A DNA stretch of 64,000 bases from Parendozoicomonas sp. Alg238-R29 (GCF_947331445.1 NZ_CAMZOG010000004.1:40671-104670), one strand, 5' to 3'; shown: positions 53,071 to 63,462, counted from the stretch's first letter. Notes: a model not told the origin generated them from the letters alone. Numbers and translations: made by a program.

Positions 53071-55296
53071 ATGACAAAAGCCACCCAGCGCATGCCTGTG
53101 CAGGCTCCAGATTTGTTCTCTTACCCCAAATACTGGGCGGAGTGTTATGGCACGGCTCCTTATCTTCCTATGTCTCGTGCTGAGATGGATGAGCTGGGAT
53201 GGGACTCCTGTGACATTATCATTGTGACTGGTGATGCCTATGTGGATCACCCCAGCTTTGGCATGGCCGTTGTTGGCCGGTTTATGGAGTCCCAGGGTTT
53301 CCGTGTGGGTATTATTGCCCAGCCAGACTGGACCTGCCCCAATGACTTTATGAAATTGGGTAAGCCGAACCTGTTCTTCGGTGTGGCTGCGGGCAATATG
53401 GACTCCATGATCAACCGTTATACCGCTGATCTGAAGGTTCGCAGTGATGATGCTTATACCCCTGATGGTGAGCCGGGTAAACGTCCTGATCGTGCGGTGA
53501 CTGTTTACAGCCAACGTTGCCGTCAGGCCTACAAAGACGTACCTATTTACATTGGCGGGATCGAAGCCAGCCTGCGTCGTATTGCTCAGTATGATTATTG
53601 GACCGACGAAGTACGCCGTTCTGTATTGATTGACTCCGGTGCAGATATGTTGATTTACGGCAATGCCGAACGGGCTATGGCTGAACTGGCGCACCGGGTT
53701 GCGACAGGGGAGTCGATTGATACCATCGATAATATTCGTGGCACGGTCGTGATCAAATCGGCTACTCCGACAGGCTGGACTGAGATTGATTCTTCCCGTA
53801 TTGACTGGCCCCGTGATGTTTCTTCTCTGGAAGACGCTTACGGTGGCAACCCGTACGAGTGGAAAGAAGAAAGCGAGTGTGACAAAAAGAAATCGGAAGC
53901 CGCTGACGAAGACGTTCAAGCGATTCGTATCATTCCTCTGCCGCTGCACCGTAAAGCGGAGTTGGACGAAAAAACCTGTATTCGCCTGCCGTCTTTTGAA
54001 AAGGTGAATAAGGATCCGGCTTTGTACGCCCATGCCTCACGGGTGCTGCATCAGGAAGCCAACCCTCACAATGCCCGTGTGCTGGTACAAAAGCATGGTA
54101 ATCGTGAAGTCTGGGTCAACCCTCCACCGATTCCTCTGGAAACTCCTGAGATCGATGGAGTATTTGCTCTGCATTATCAGCGCCGCCCTCATCCTTCTTA
54201 TGGTGATGCCAGGATTCCTGCCTACGATATGATCAAAACATCGGTCAATATCATGCGAGGTTGTTTCGGTGGTTGTACCTTCTGCAGTATCACTGAGCAT
54301 GAAGGCCGGGTTATCCAAAGCCGTTCCCAGGAATCTGTTCTGCAGGAACTGGAAGATATTCGGGACAAGGTGCCGGGCTTTACCGGCCAAATTTCTGATC
54401 TTGGCGGCCCAACAGCCAACATGTATTTCCTGAACTGTAAATCTGCAGAAATACAGGCCAGTTGCCGACGTTTGTCCTGCGTCTTTCCCGGTATATGTAA
54501 GAATCTGGAGACTTCCCATAAGCCCACAACTGAGCTTTATCGTGCAGCTCGTAAAGTACCGGGTATCAAGAAAATCGCGATTGCTTCTGGTCTTCGCTAT
54601 GACCTGGCAGTGGAAGATCCCGAGTATGTGAAGGAGCTGGTTACTCATCATGTTGGAGGATATCTGAAGATTGCACCGGAGCATACCGAGAAGGGCACAT
54701 TGGATCTGATGATGAAGCCGGGTATGGGGACTTACGACAACTTCAAGAAAATGTTCGAGAAGTACTCCAGGGAAGCTGGCAAGAAACAGTATTTGATTCC
54801 GTACTTTATTGCTGCCCATCCCGGCAGTACTGATGAAGATATGATGAACTTGGGCTTGTGGCTGAAAAAGAATGGCTTCCGGGTTGATCAGGTGCAGACG
54901 TTCTATCCTTCGCCAATGTCTCTGGCGACAGCTATGTACCACTCTGGTCGTAATCCTCTGAAGAAGTTGAGCTATAAAGATGGTCGATTGTTCATTCCTC
55001 GAGAAATGAATCAGCGTCGTCTTCATAAGGCTTTCTTGCGTAACCATGATACCCGTCACCATGACACTATCCGGGAAGCTTTGCGTACTATGGGAAGGGA
55101 AGATCTGATTGGTGACAAACCACATCAATTGGTTCCAGCACCTGAACGTAAAGGGCGTCATGCACCCGGGCGGCAAGGTCATCGTCCGCCTGCGAAGAAA
55201 GCGGCAGGTAAGCCTTATCAAAAAGCGCGCGGTGGGCAGTGGGATAACAGAAAGCCGGTGACACCAAAGAATAAGAAAAAGCGGCCTGTACGATAG
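53071..55296 (+). CDS. YgiQ-family radical SAM protein
   Basis: A 741-residue radical S-adenosylmethionine protein of the YgiQ family (UPF0313), whose substrate is unknown. The N-terminal B12-binding-like/DUF domain starts [15 protein letters not shown]. The radical SAM core has the [4Fe-4S] ligands Cys398, Cys402 and Cys405 in [12 protein letters not shown] (CX3CX2C). The C-terminal region contains [15 protein letters not shown] and ends in a basic, Lys/Arg/Gly-rich tail ([16 protein letters not shown]) that may bind nucleic acid. The acidic stretch [16 protein letters not shown] is an insert near residue 270. A single gene between two long intergenic regions. Confidence 0.92.
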   Translation: MTKATQRMPVQAPDLFSYPKYWAECYGTAPYLPMSRAEMDELGWDSCDIIIVTGDAYVDHPSFGMAVVGRFMESQGFRVGIIAQPDWTCPNDFMKLGKPNLFFGVAAGNMDSMINRYTADLKVRSDDAYTPDGEPGKRPDRAVTVYSQRCRQAYKDVPIYIGGIEASLRRIAQYDYWTDEVRRSVLIDSGADMLIYGNAERAMAELAHRVATGESIDTIDNIRGTVVIKSATPTGWTEIDSSRIDWPRDVSSLEDAYGGNPYEWKEESECDKKKSEAADEDVQAIRIIPLPLHRKAELDEKTCIRLPSFEKVNKDPALYAHASRVLHQEANPHNARVLVQKHGNREVWVNPPPIPLETPEIDGVFALHYQRRPHPSYGDARIPAYDMIKTSVNIMRGCFGGCTFCSITEHEGRVIQSRSQESVLQELEDIRDKVPGFTGQISDLGGPTANMYFLNCKSAEIQASCRRLSCVFPGICKNLETSHKPTTELYRAARKVPGIKKIAIASGLRYDLAVEDPEYVKELVTHHVGGYLKIAPEHTEKGTLDLMMKPGMGTYDNFKKMFEKYSREAGKKQYLIPYFIAAHPGSTDEDMMNLGLWLKKNGFRVDQVQTFYPSPMSLATAMYHSGRNPLKKLSYKDGRLFIPREMNQRRLHKAFLRNHDTRHHDTIREALRTMGREDLIGDKPHQLVPAPERKGRHAPGRQGHRPPAKKAAGKPYQKARGGQWDNRKPVTPKNKKKRPVR

Positions 55297-55835
55297 CCTC
55301 TCGCTCTCTATAAGTGCCGGTCAGAGTATTTCTGACCGGTGCTGCTCGGCACTCTGATATCCCCCTAATATACATTTCCTCGTATTCCATGGATGTGAAA
55401 ATGAATGATCATTTATCAGAAGAGAACGCCGTAAACCGTTCAGCGTTTATAGAGGAAATCTTAAATTTAAATGAGAATGAGCAGCTAGTATAGAACCGGA
55501 GTACTTCTCAGGTGTTGAGATTTACGAGTGGTAAATGGCCTCTTTGCTGGAAATTTTTGGTTTTATTATTCATCCGGATCAATAAATATTTCAGACTTAT
55601 CTTCGCCCTTCAGAATATCTTCCTGAGGGGGATCCGCAACCAGCGTGGTTTTCGTTTAAAGGGTCTTTGTAATCTTTAGAACCGGCGGGAAGTTGTGCCG
55701 ACCAGTTTTTTGAATCCATGGCTTACATTAATTCGTAAACCAGACAGGCAGAAATCAAAACAGGTGGTTGAGTTTCTTTAAGGATGCTCACTACAATCAA
55801 TTTATAAGCCAACGGATAACAAGAAACGCCAATTT
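55297..55835. other. Long AT-rich intergenic region with a hairpin and gene debris
   Basis: This 539-nt gap has a 10-bp stem (gccggtcaga 55316-55325, tctgaccggt 55331-55340), the likely end of the YgiQ transcript although no T run follows. A 34-codon plus-strand frame at 55389-55493 (starts MDVKMNDHLSEENAV) has no recognised relatives. A frameshifted minus-strand reading at 55566-55719 is listed separately. The impression is of a degraded gene region. Confidence 0.45.
55566..55719 (-). pseudogene. Possible frameshifted small gene of unknown function
   Basis: Read on the minus strand, ATG 55719 opens MDSKNWSAQLPAGSKDYKDP. A second frame then gives LVADPPQEDILKGEDKSEI followed by FIDPDE and a stop at 55566. 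The total of 154 nt is not a multiple of 3, so one frameshift separates the parts. Both halves read like real polar protein sequence, but no family was recognised and the call is weak. Confidence 0.25.
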
Positions 55836-56738
55836 ATGTCTCTGATTGATCAGTCTATCTCCTCCCTTGCCCAAGCTATCAGTGGTAAGGATCAGCAGTT
55901 ACGTCTCGCTCTGTGCTGTTTGCTGGCCCGTGGTCACCTGCTAATTGAAGATGTTCCCGGTATGGGGAAAACCACGCTGGCTCAGGGTTTAGCCAAAGTG
56001 ACAGGTTTGGATTGGCAGCGTATTCAGTTCACTAGTGATTTATTGCCAGCGGACATTCTCGGTATTTCCATTTTTGACCGAAACGAATCTGTCTTCCGTT
56101 TTCAGCCCGGACCGGTGTTTACTCAATTGTTGCTGGCCGATGAAATTAACCGGGCAACGCCTCGTACTCAAAGTGCGTTACTGGAAGCGATGGAAGAAGG
56201 GCAGGTGTCTGTAGAAGGTGAATCTCGCCCGCTGCCTGAACCTTTCTTTGTTATTGCCACACGTAATCCGATTACCCAGTCCGGAACCTTCCCGCTGCCA
56301 GAATCCCAGCTTGACCGTTTTTTGATGCGCATTCAGATGGGCTACCCCGACCCAGCAGCAGAGCGAGCCATGTTGAGTGGTGAAACTGGCCGTGCGGTTA
56401 TGGATAAAGTGAAGGCTGTTATCAACACAGAACAACTGGTTGCACTTCAGAATAAGGTTCAGCAGGTTCAGGCTCGTGAGCGGCTGCTGGATTATATTCA
56501 GCGATTGGTGGCGGCTACCCGTGAGGGTGATCGTTTTGTGTGTGGTCTTTCCCCACGAGCTTCCCTTGCCTTATTGGCTGCTGCGAGAGCCTGGGCATTT
56601 ATGTCGGGTAGGGATTATGTTTTGCCGGAAGACGTACAGGCGGTTTTTCCCTCAGTGGCAGAGCACAGGCTGCAAAGCCGTAGAGGCGGGGCGGTCAAAG
56701 CGCTGCTTATGGAAGTTGATGTGACCGATGCCCGATGA
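55836..56738 (+). CDS. MoxR-family AAA+ ATPase
   Basis: A 300-residue MoxR AAA+ ATPase, thought to act as a chaperone for protein or complex maturation. Walker A is DVPGMGKTTLAQ (PGMGKTT at residues 41-47). Walker B is LLADEINRATPRTQSALLEAM, and sensor 1 lies in VIATRNPITQSGTFPLPESQ. The C-terminal lid contains GLSPRASLALLAAARAWA. It overlaps the DUF58 gene by 4 nt (ATGA), and the moxR-DUF58-tgpA group is a common gammaproteobacterial operon, so the ATPase probably acts on the same envelope system. Confidence 0.92.
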   Translation: MSLIDQSISSLAQAISGKDQQLRLALCCLLARGHLLIEDVPGMGKTTLAQGLAKVTGLDWQRIQFTSDLLPADILGISIFDRNESVFRFQPGPVFTQLLLADEINRATPRTQSALLEAMEEGQVSVEGESRPLPEPFFVIATRNPITQSGTFPLPESQLDRFLMRIQMGYPDPAAERAMLSGETGRAVMDKVKAVINTEQLVALQNKVQQVQARERLLDYIQRLVAATREGDRFVCGLSPRASLALLAAARAWAFMSGRDYVLPEDVQAVFPSVAEHRLQSRRGGAVKALLMEVDVTDAR

Positions 56739-57694
56739 GTGTTATCAAGCAACAACAGGCACGCTGGAAGAAATGGCTGAACCGGCGTATTCCTCCAGCC
56801 CGCTCGGTCACACTGAATCAGAAAAGTCTTTTTATCCTTCCCACAAAGGCAGGTTATAGCTTTCTTCTGGTGGCTGTCCTGGTGTTTCTGGCGGGAGTGA
56901 ATTACCGCAACAGTCTTAGTTTTGGTGTGTCTTTCTTTATGGTTGCGTTGTTTCAGGTTGCTCTATGGCAAACATGGCGCAATCTCGCCGGAATAACCCT
57001 GACTGCCCGTAAAGCAGACTCTGTGCATGCAGGGCAACTGGCAGGGTTTCATATTGCCTGCCGGGGAGAAGAAGGGCGCCAGCAGCAAGGAGTGATGATT
57101 GGCTGGCCCGATACTACTCAACCTGATGAAGGCTTGGTAAGGGTTGACCCTTTAGGGGAAGAAATTGAAACCACTGTGAGTTGCCCAGCGTCTAAACGGG
57201 GGTGGTTATCACCTTCCCGGCTAAGAATAGAAACCATATATCCTCTTGGATTGTTTCGCGCATGGAGCTGGGTAGATTTGGATCAGAGAACATTGGTCTG
57301 GCCAGGTTTACAGACTGTTGAAACCGTCGCTTCCACAGGTTTTGGGGAAGAGGGTCATAGAATTGTGCCCGATGGTATGGATGACTTTGCCGGTTTCCGC
57401 GCTTTCAATCCGACTGATTCTGCTGCTCAGGTTGACTGGAAAGTTCTGGCCCGTAGCGATGAATTACTAGTTCGGCAGTTTCATGGTTTAGCCGGTGAGG
57501 ACTTATGGTTGAACTATGACGAAGCACCTGGTCGAGATATGGAAGAAAAGCTGAGCTGGTTAGCCAGCCAATGTGTGCAGCTGGGCAATGGTACCCAAAT
57601 CTGGGGGCTCAGATTAGGTGGGCAAGCTATTGAGCCAGGGCAGGGAACGAGTCATGCCCACAGGTGTCTGGATGCTCTTGCGCTGTATCATTAA
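56735..57694 (+). CDS. DUF58 domain protein
   Basis: A 319-residue protein with a short basic N terminus, two membrane helices (about residues 32-75: FILPTKAGYSFLLVAVLVFL and later) and a DUF58 domain. The domain signature PDGMDDFAGFRAFNPTDSAA followed by VDWKVLARSDELLVRQF is clear. DUF58 proteins have a von Willebrand A-like fold and are usually coupled to MoxR ATPases. It overlaps moxR by 4 nt and tgpA follows after 27 nt. The molecular function is unknown. Confidence 0.9.
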   Translation: MSVIKQQQARWKKWLNRRIPPARSVTLNQKSLFILPTKAGYSFLLVAVLVFLAGVNYRNSLSFGVSFFMVALFQVALWQTWRNLAGITLTARKADSVHAGQLAGFHIACRGEEGRQQQGVMIGWPDTTQPDEGLVRVDPLGEEIETTVSCPASKRGWLSPSRLRIETIYPLGLFRAWSWVDLDQRTLVWPGLQTVETVASTGFGEEGHRIVPDGMDDFAGFRAFNPTDSAAQVDWKVLARSDELLVRQFHGLAGEDLWLNYDEAPGRDMEEKLSWLASQCVQLGNGTQIWGLRLGGQAIEPGQGTSHAHRCLDALALYH

Positions 57695-57721
57695 TGCTAA
57701 TAAGTAACCAAAACGCTGAAT

Positions 57722-59758
57722 ATGTTTGGTAAAAAGAACAATACAACTCCACCCAAGGCAGTGACCCGAGCAGCAAGCTTTAGTCTGGTTATTATTCTGG
57801 TGATGGTGAGCCTGCCACTGGTGCCGCTGCTGCCGCCGGGAATACTGGCACTGGCGGCTTTGACCGTTATCTGGCGATTGACTTTACTGCGTTCAAGGGG
57901 CAGTAACCCTGGCTGGATTATTCGTACAGCGTTAGTTATCGCCGCGCTTGTTATGATTGTTATGCACTATGGAACCTTGCTGGGGCTGGAAGCCGGGGCA
58001 GCAACTCTTGTTTCTGCCTATACCCTGAAACTGTTGGAAATGCGCAGTCGGCGTGATGCGTTACTGCTTTGTTTTCTTGGGTTCTTTGTTGCGGTAACCG
58101 GGTTGCTGTTTTCACAGTCGATTCCTATGACGATATATTTGCTGACCTGTTTGGTTATGCTGGTTTCGTCTCTTGTCGGATTGCACCAATCATCAGAGAA
58201 AACGGCGGTTTTGCCCGTCTTAAAGACCGGGATGGTAATGACGCTTCAATCATTGCCTTTAATGGTTCTTCTGTTTGTGCTGGTTCCTCGTATTCCTCCT
58301 TTATGGGTTGTTCCTCTTCCAGATAACAGCGCCAAAACTGGCTTGTCTGATGAGATGGCCCCTGGCGATATAGCTCGTTTGAGCCAGTCTGCAGAGCTGG
58401 CTTTTCGGGCAACATTTACCGGAGCTATACCATCACCTGATGAACGTTACTGGCGTGCTGTAGTTATGCATTTTTTTGATGGTCGCCGCTGGTTTCAGGG
58501 AGAGAGTGATGACTGGATTAGTATTGGCGTTGACCCTAACAAGTTAGTGAGTTGGTACCCCACTGATCCGTACTGGCCAGTTCCCAGTGAGGATGAAGAA
58601 TCGGTTGTTTATGATTACGACATCATTCTTGAACCGAGTGGTCGCCCGTGGCTGCCGGTTTTGGGGTCTGCTACAGAAACGTTTGAAGGTGCAGGTGTCA
58701 CTCGGGACTGGCGGTTACTGGCAAAAGATAATGTTGATCTTCTTAAGCAATACCATATGCGTTCCGGGCAGCTGGAGGGATTTGATCGGGAGCTTCCGTA
58801 TTGGTTAAAAAAGGTCAGCCTTCAGTTGCCCAAGAACGGTAACGAGCGCACCAGAGCACTGGCACAGGAACTAAAGCAACGCCATGGAGATAATGTTTCT
58901 GGGTTTATTGAGGATGTTCTCTACCGTTTCCGGTTCCAGCAGTATTACTACACCCTTCGCCCACCACTTCTCGATGGAAATCGTATAGACAGATTTCTGT
59001 TTGATACCAAGCGTGGCTTTTGCGCCCATTATGCTGGCGCTCTCACATTCCTGCTGCGTGCCGCCGGAATCCCCGCCCGTGTTGTTGCAGGTTATCAGGG
59101 TGGTGAGCTTAAGGATGGCAAAATTATTCAGGTGCGTCAGTTTGACGCCCACGCCTGGGTTGAGTTCTGGCAACCCGGCTATGGCTGGGAAAGAGTTGAT
59201 CCAACAGCTGCCGTCGCTCCAAACCGGATAGAAGAAGGTTTGGAATCCGCTGTGGCGATGGAAGGTTCCTTCCTTGAAGGAGCTATCTTTTCTCCTATTC
59301 GCTATCGGGATATTTCCTGGGTGAATTCGTTACGTTTGAAGTACGAGAATCTGGAATACCAGTGGCAACGTATGGTTTTGTCCTACGATGAGAACAGTCA
59401 GAAAGATCTGTTTAAAAAACTGTTCCCAGGGCAGGACTCGCTAATGGTGTTAACCCGTCTGCTTATTATCAGTGTGCTGGCGGTAATGGTTGTTACCGCT
59501 GTGATGTTGATTAAGCCCTGGAAGCAGCGGATGGCACCAACCGAACGTTATTACCGCAGATTCTGCAAGCGTATGGCTCGTAAAGGTATTCCCCGAAAGC
59601 CGGGAGAAGGGCCTGAAGATTATGCCCGCCGTATTATGGGAGAGAGGCCAGAATTGGGGCGACAGGCGATGCAAGTGACGTCTTTTTATATCCGCCTGGT
59701 TTATGGGGAAGAGCAGAGCGGTGACCTTGGTAAGTTGAAGAGGGCGGTGCTGGTGTAG
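57722..59758 (+). CDS. tgpA: TgpA-type membrane transglutaminase-like protein
   Basis: A 678-residue membrane protein with a periplasmic transglutaminase-like domain. The N-terminal DUF3488 part has about six membrane helices (to residue 200). The catalytic triad is Cys434 in KRGFCAHYAGALTF, His477 in FDAHAWVEFW and Asp493 in ERVDPTAAV. A last membrane helix (about 577-600) and a cytoplasmic DUF4129 tail follow. TgpA is essential for viability in Pseudomonas aeruginosa; its substrate is unknown. It ends the moxR-DUF58-tgpA operon and is followed by a bidirectional terminator. Confidence 0.93.
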   Translation: MFGKKNNTTPPKAVTRAASFSLVIILVMVSLPLVPLLPPGILALAALTVIWRLTLLRSRGSNPGWIIRTALVIAALVMIVMHYGTLLGLEAGAATLVSAYTLKLLEMRSRRDALLLCFLGFFVAVTGLLFSQSIPMTIYLLTCLVMLVSSLVGLHQSSEKTAVLPVLKTGMVMTLQSLPLMVLLFVLVPRIPPLWVVPLPDNSAKTGLSDEMAPGDIARLSQSAELAFRATFTGAIPSPDERYWRAVVMHFFDGRRWFQGESDDWISIGVDPNKLVSWYPTDPYWPVPSEDEESVVYDYDIILEPSGRPWLPVLGSATETFEGAGVTRDWRLLAKDNVDLLKQYHMRSGQLEGFDRELPYWLKKVSLQLPKNGNERTRALAQELKQRHGDNVSGFIEDVLYRFRFQQYYYTLRPPLLDGNRIDRFLFDTKRGFCAHYAGALTFLLRAAGIPARVVAGYQGGELKDGKIIQVRQFDAHAWVEFWQPGYGWERVDPTAAVAPNRIEEGLESAVAMEGSFLEGAIFSPIRYRDISWVNSLRLKYENLEYQWQRMVLSYDENSQKDLFKKLFPGQDSLMVLTRLLIISVLAVMVVTAVMLIKPWKQRMAPTERYYRRFCKRMARKGIPRKPGEGPEDYARRIMGERPELGRQAMQVTSFYIRLVYGEEQSGDLGKLKRAVLV

Positions 59759-59814
59759 CTGTACAGTGAGCGCTTTGGTTGCATTTGTAGTAAGCCCATG
59801 AGCAGGGTTAGTTT

Positions 59815-59850
59815 TGATTAAGGGGCGTAAATACGCTCCTTAATTTTATA
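59815..59850. terminator. Bidirectional terminator between tgpA and rsuA
   Basis: An 11-bp stem with one G-T pair (attaaggggcg 59817-59827, cgctccttaat 59834-59844) has a 6-nt loop and A/T-rich flanks (TTGATTA before, TTTTAT after), between two convergent genes. Confidence 0.8.
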
Positions 59851-59870
59851 CCTGCTTGTTCATAGGGTGT

Positions 59871-60605
59871 TCATAGGAACCGCGTGTGTGCGGCGAATCC
59901 TTGAATATGACTAACTTCCTCGGATGTCAGTTCTCGGTACTGGCCAGGGGAAAGCGTTGGGCAGAGTTGGATCTTGCCAACCGATATCCGATGCAGTGCC
60001 AGTACCGGATTTCGAAATCGCCCAAACATGCGTTTAATCTGGTGATAACGGCCTTCCTGAAGAGTGATTTCTGCCACAAATAATGACAACTGCTTAAAAC
60101 CTGCCGGGCGGGTGGTCAGGTTTTCAAACTCAAAGTACATGCCTTGATTGAAGGCTTTCACATAAGAGTCATTCAATGGTTTCTGCAGAGTGACTCTGTA
60201 CCGCTTTTCAACCTTGTGGTCTGGTGCCGTTAGCCTGGATGACCAGCGGCTGTCGTTTGTCAGTAGCAGTAATCCTGATGTATTCAGATCCAGGCGCCCG
60301 GCAATATGCAGATCACTGTTTTCTGGTTCATTAAGGATTTCCAGTGCCGTTCTATGTTCTGTATCTCGGGTAGCGCTGACAACACCTACGGGTTTATGAA
60401 GCATCAGGTAGCGGGGCTTGTTGTCCTGCAGAATTGTCCCGTCAAAAGTGATGCATGTAAACCGGTCGATTTGCTGGTTGCCATCCGAAGCTGTTCTTCC
60501 ATCAACCTGAACACGCCCCTGCGCAAACAATATGCGGGTATCACGTCGGCTGATATTGATAGTGGTACTGAGAAAACGGTCTAAACGGCTGCGATTGAGG
60601 GCCAT
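59871..60605 (-). CDS. rsuA: 16S rRNA pseudouridine(516) synthase
   Basis: RsuA makes pseudouridine at position 516 of 16S rRNA. The 244-residue product has an N-terminal S4 RNA-binding domain (RLDRFLSTTINISRRDTR, GRVQVDGR) and a catalytic domain with Asp106 in IAGRLDLNTSGLLLLTND, the RsuA/RluB/E/F signature. RYHQIKRMFGRFRNPVLAL is typical of RsuA. It is divergent from radD, the same pairing as rsuA and yejH/radD in E. coli, which supports rsuA over rluE/rluF. Confidence 0.92.
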   Translation of the reverse strand: MALNRSRLDRFLSTTINISRRDTRILFAQGRVQVDGRTASDGNQQIDRFTCITFDGTILQDNKPRYLMLHKPVGVVSATRDTEHRTALEILNEPENSDLHIAGRLDLNTSGLLLLTNDSRWSSRLTAPDHKVEKRYRVTLQKPLNDSYVKAFNQGMYFEFENLTTRPAGFKQLSLFVAEITLQEGRYHQIKRMFGRFRNPVLALHRISVGKIQLCPTLSPGQYRELTSEEVSHIQGFAAHTRFL

Positions 60606-60682
60606 GAAAAGTAAATAACTGGTTTTTTGAAAGGAGGTAGGGATATTCTATCCGTTAGGTATTGTATGAATTTAAGTCCTTT

Positions 60683-62455
60683 ATGTCATTCCAGCTTCGC
60701 CTTTATCAAAAAGATGCCGTCCGAAGTGTGATCCAGCATTTTCGCAAAACCAGTGCCCCCGCGGTTGTTGTTTTACCTACCGGTGCTGGTAAAAGTCTGG
60801 TAATCAGTGAGCTTGGTCGTATTGCCCGTGGTCGGGTTCTGGTGCTCGCCCATGTCAAAGAACTGGTGGAGCAGAACCATAATAAGTACGAAAGTTATGA
60901 CCTGAAGGCCTCTATATTCAGCGCCGGGCTTGGGCGCAAGGAAGCCAGTGAGCATGTTGTGTTTGGCAGTGTTCAATCTGTGGTTCGTAACTTGTCAGAG
61001 TTTAATGACAGCAGTTATACCTTGTTGGTCGTTGATGAATGCCACCGGATTTCTCTGGAAAAAAACAGCAGTTATCACAAAGTCATTAACCACCTTCGTA
61101 AGTTGAACCCTAATCTGAAAGTTTTGGGGTTAACTGCCACGCCTTATCGTCTGGGCATGGGTTGGCTCTATAACTATTTCTCCCAGCCGGGACAGCAAAA
61201 AAGAGTACGGACAGAAGAAGAGCGCTTTTTTGCAGAGTGTGTATTTGAACTGCCGCTGTCTTATATGATCGACAATCAGTTCCTGACACCACCCAGGATG
61301 ATTGACGCGCCGGTAGCGTGGTATGACTTTAGCCGTGTTGCCAATCGCAACGGATATTATCCTGAAGCTGACTTGAATCTGCTGTTAAAAGGCGAGGGCA
61401 GGGCAACGGCGGCCATAATGGCTCAGGTTATGAAAGAGTCTGAAGATCGCCTGGGGGTAATGATTTTTGCCTCTACGGTTGATCATGCCAAAGAGATTTT
61501 GGGTTATCTTCCAAAAGCTGAATCGGCATTGATTATTGGTGATACTCCTGGTGTCGAGCGAGACAAACTGATTGAGCAGTTCAAACAAAAAGCAATTAAG
61601 TATCTGGTCAATGTCTCGGTGTTGACCACCGGCTTTGATGCGCCCCATGTTGATGTGATTGCCATTCTTCGCCCCACAGAATCTGTGAGCCTGTATCAAC
61701 AGATTGTTGGTCGGGGCCTGCGGCTTGCTGAGGGTAAGAAAGATTGTCTGGTAATGGATTTCACTGGTAATAATTACAATATTTTCAGCCCGGAAATTGG
61801 TGAACCCCGCCCGAACTCCAGATGTGTGCCTGTGGATGTGGATTGCCCCGTATGTGGTTGCCAAAATAGTTTTTGGGGGATCGTGGATAGCGAGGGTGAT
61901 CTTGTCGAGCACTATGGGCGCCGTTGTCAGGGCTATATTGATTCCCTTGATGGTGAACGTGATCGTTGCGACTTCCGATTCCGTTTTAAAGAGTGCAAAC
62001 AGTGCAACGCAGAAAATGATATTGCAGCCCGCCGTTGTCATGACTGTGGAAATGTTCTTGCTGACCCTGATGACAAACTGAAAGATGCCTTGAATCTGCG
62101 CAATGTCACTGTTCTTCGATGTGCCTGGATGGAGATGAAAGTAGATAAGGATAAAGCCGGCCAGTCACGTATTCGGGTTGCGTACTTTGATGAGGAAGGT
62201 TTAGAAATAACCGAGTACTTCCGGCTGGAGACTCCCGCCCAGCAGGGAGCGTTCTATCACCATTTTGGCAAGCTGCATCAGATTAATCGTGGAGAAACTT
62301 TTCGCGCACGTACTCCGGAAGATGTTGTAGAACAAAGCAAGAAATTCCGGAAGCCGGACTTCGTAATTGCTGCAAAAGAGAAACGGGGTTGGAGTATAAG
62401 AGATAAGATATTTGACTACAAAGGAGGTTATCGTACGGCAGTAGAAGCCGGTTAA
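60683..62455 (+). CDS. radD: RadD (YejH) superfamily 2 DNA-repair helicase
   Basis: RadD is a DNA-repair ATPase that in E. coli interacts with SSB and helps RecA-dependent repair. The 590-residue product (E. coli 586) has Walker A LPTGAGKS at residues 31-38, DECH at 118-121, GLTATPYRLGMGW (motif III) and the Q-x2-GRGLR motif VI in LYQQIVGRGLR. The C-terminal Cys-rich zinc region follows (CPVCGCQ, CKQC, CHDCG). ATG 60683 gives the same start as E. coli RadD; the TTG at 60662 is less likely. A perfect AAGGAGG at 60631-60637 is too far upstream to serve this start. The gene is convergent with arfB. Confidence 0.94.
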   Translation: MSFQLRLYQKDAVRSVIQHFRKTSAPAVVVLPTGAGKSLVISELGRIARGRVLVLAHVKELVEQNHNKYESYDLKASIFSAGLGRKEASEHVVFGSVQSVVRNLSEFNDSSYTLLVVDECHRISLEKNSSYHKVINHLRKLNPNLKVLGLTATPYRLGMGWLYNYFSQPGQQKRVRTEEERFFAECVFELPLSYMIDNQFLTPPRMIDAPVAWYDFSRVANRNGYYPEADLNLLLKGEGRATAAIMAQVMKESEDRLGVMIFASTVDHAKEILGYLPKAESALIIGDTPGVERDKLIEQFKQKAIKYLVNVSVLTTGFDAPHVDVIAILRPTESVSLYQQIVGRGLRLAEGKKDCLVMDFTGNNYNIFSPEIGEPRPNSRCVPVDVDCPVCGCQNSFWGIVDSEGDLVEHYGRRCQGYIDSLDGERDRCDFRFRFKECKQCNAENDIAARRCHDCGNVLADPDDKLKDALNLRNVTVLRCAWMEMKVDKDKAGQSRIRVAYFDEEGLEITEYFRLETPAQQGAFYHHFGKLHQINRGETFRARTPEDVVEQSKKFRKPDFVIAAKEKRGWSIRDKIFDYKGGYRTAVEAG

Positions 62456-62513
62456 TCGTTGGTTGCGCGAGGGGGCTAATGGTTGTTAATTTAGTTCAGT
62501 GATTACGCTGAGA

Positions 62514-62927
62514 TTAATCATTAACCCGACCTCTCATTGATTTCACATTGCTGCGTTTAGCTTTACTTTTCAGTCTTCTTTCCTTTGACGCTTTTGTTGG
62601 TTTCGTTGCAACACGCTTTTTCTGCACTTTGGTGACGGAATAAACCAGCTCGGCCAGCCGCTCCAACGCATCATTACGGTTTTTTTCCTGGGTGCGAAAC
62701 CTTTGGGCTTTGATAATAACAATGCCATCTTTGCTGATACGGCTGTCAGATAGCTTCAGCAGACGGGATTTGTAAAAATCCGGCAATGATGAACTGTTTA
62801 TATCGAAGCGCAAATGGATAGCACTGGAAACCTTGTTAACGTTCTGGCCTCCGGCTCCTTGAGCGCGAATCGCGGTGATTTCTATTTCGTCATCCGGAAT
62901 AGAGACGTGAGTGGATATCCTTAACAT
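62514..62927 (-). CDS. arfB: Alternative ribosome-rescue factor ArfB (YaeJ)
   Basis: ArfB releases stalled ribosomes by hydrolysing peptidyl-tRNA without a codon. The 137-residue product has the release-factor loop [11 protein letters not shown] with GGQ at 26-28 and a basic C-terminal tail ([20 protein letters not shown]) that enters the empty mRNA channel. ATG 62927 is chosen because AAGGA lies 9 nt upstream and the protein then starts like E. coli ArfB; an upstream ATG at 62945 gives six extra residues. Confidence 0.95.
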   Translation of the reverse strand: MLRISTHVSIPDDEIEITAIRAQGAGGQNVNKVSSAIHLRFDINSSSLPDFYKSRLLKLSDSRISKDGIVIIKAQRFRTQEKNRNDALERLAELVYSVTKVQKKRVATKPTKASKERRLKSKAKRSNVKSMRGRVND

Positions 62928-63144
62928 TGTTATGTCCTTGGTCATTAACCTGCCTCAGTAGGCAGAGGCGGTATTATCTGGGATTCATGATGAGAATTAA
63001 AGCAAATGGCTGGAGCTCTCGGGGGGGCCGTCTTCAAATTCTGAATGCTAACCCAGAGCCAGAGTGTTTATGCTGGAAATTACCCTTGGCCTTAAGAAGA
63101 GCAGTCTGTACATTTTAAAACAGAATGTAAAAATTTTGGATCCG

Positions 63145-63417
63145 ATGAATCACTGGTTTCTGTATCTAATTCGCTGTAAAGACAACAGCCTCTACTGTGG
63201 CATAACGACTGATGTGGAGCGGCGTTTTGCTGAACATCAGTCCGGGAAAGGCAAGGCGGCTCGTTATCTTCGAGGTCGGGGGCCGCTGGAATTGGTTTTT
63301 TCGGAAAAAGTTAAAAATCGCTCATGGGCATTAAAAATGGAATACAAGTTAAAGAAACAACCAAAAGCCACCAAGGAAAAACTGGTGGCTGGGCAAGTAT
63401 CTTTGCAGGATGTTTAA
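63145..63417 (+). CDS. GIY-YIG domain protein (YhbQ/UPF0213 type)
   Basis: A 90-residue single-domain GIY-YIG protein resembling E. coli YhbQ, a structure-prone DNA nuclease. [20 protein letters not shown] forms the GIY...YIG core, with Tyr17 and Gly19. [20 protein letters not shown] follows with the conserved Arg and His, and the expected Glu lies in [14 protein letters not shown] 63145 (GGATCC before it) gives the normal family start; the frame is open upstream to 63064 with no family similarity. It lies just before the IS end. Confidence 0.88.
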   Translation: MNHWFLYLIRCKDNSLYCGITTDVERRFAEHQSGKGKAARYLRGRGPLELVFSEKVKNRSWALKMEYKLKKQPKATKEKLVAGQVSLQDV

Positions 63418-63462
63418 TTGAGAACACTGCTGTCCGGTTAAAAAAATCGAGAAAGGCGTGAG

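Noticed and set aside
54037..55221. Minus-strand frame of 394 codons opposite the YgiQ gene
   Set aside because: Shadow of the plus-strand coding frame; composition and lack of motifs do not support a protein.
60631..60637. Perfect Shine-Dalgarno AAGGAGG upstream of radD as evidence for an earlier radD start
   Set aside because: The radD frame has a stop at 60656-60658, so the site cannot serve radD; no other gene begins at the right distance.
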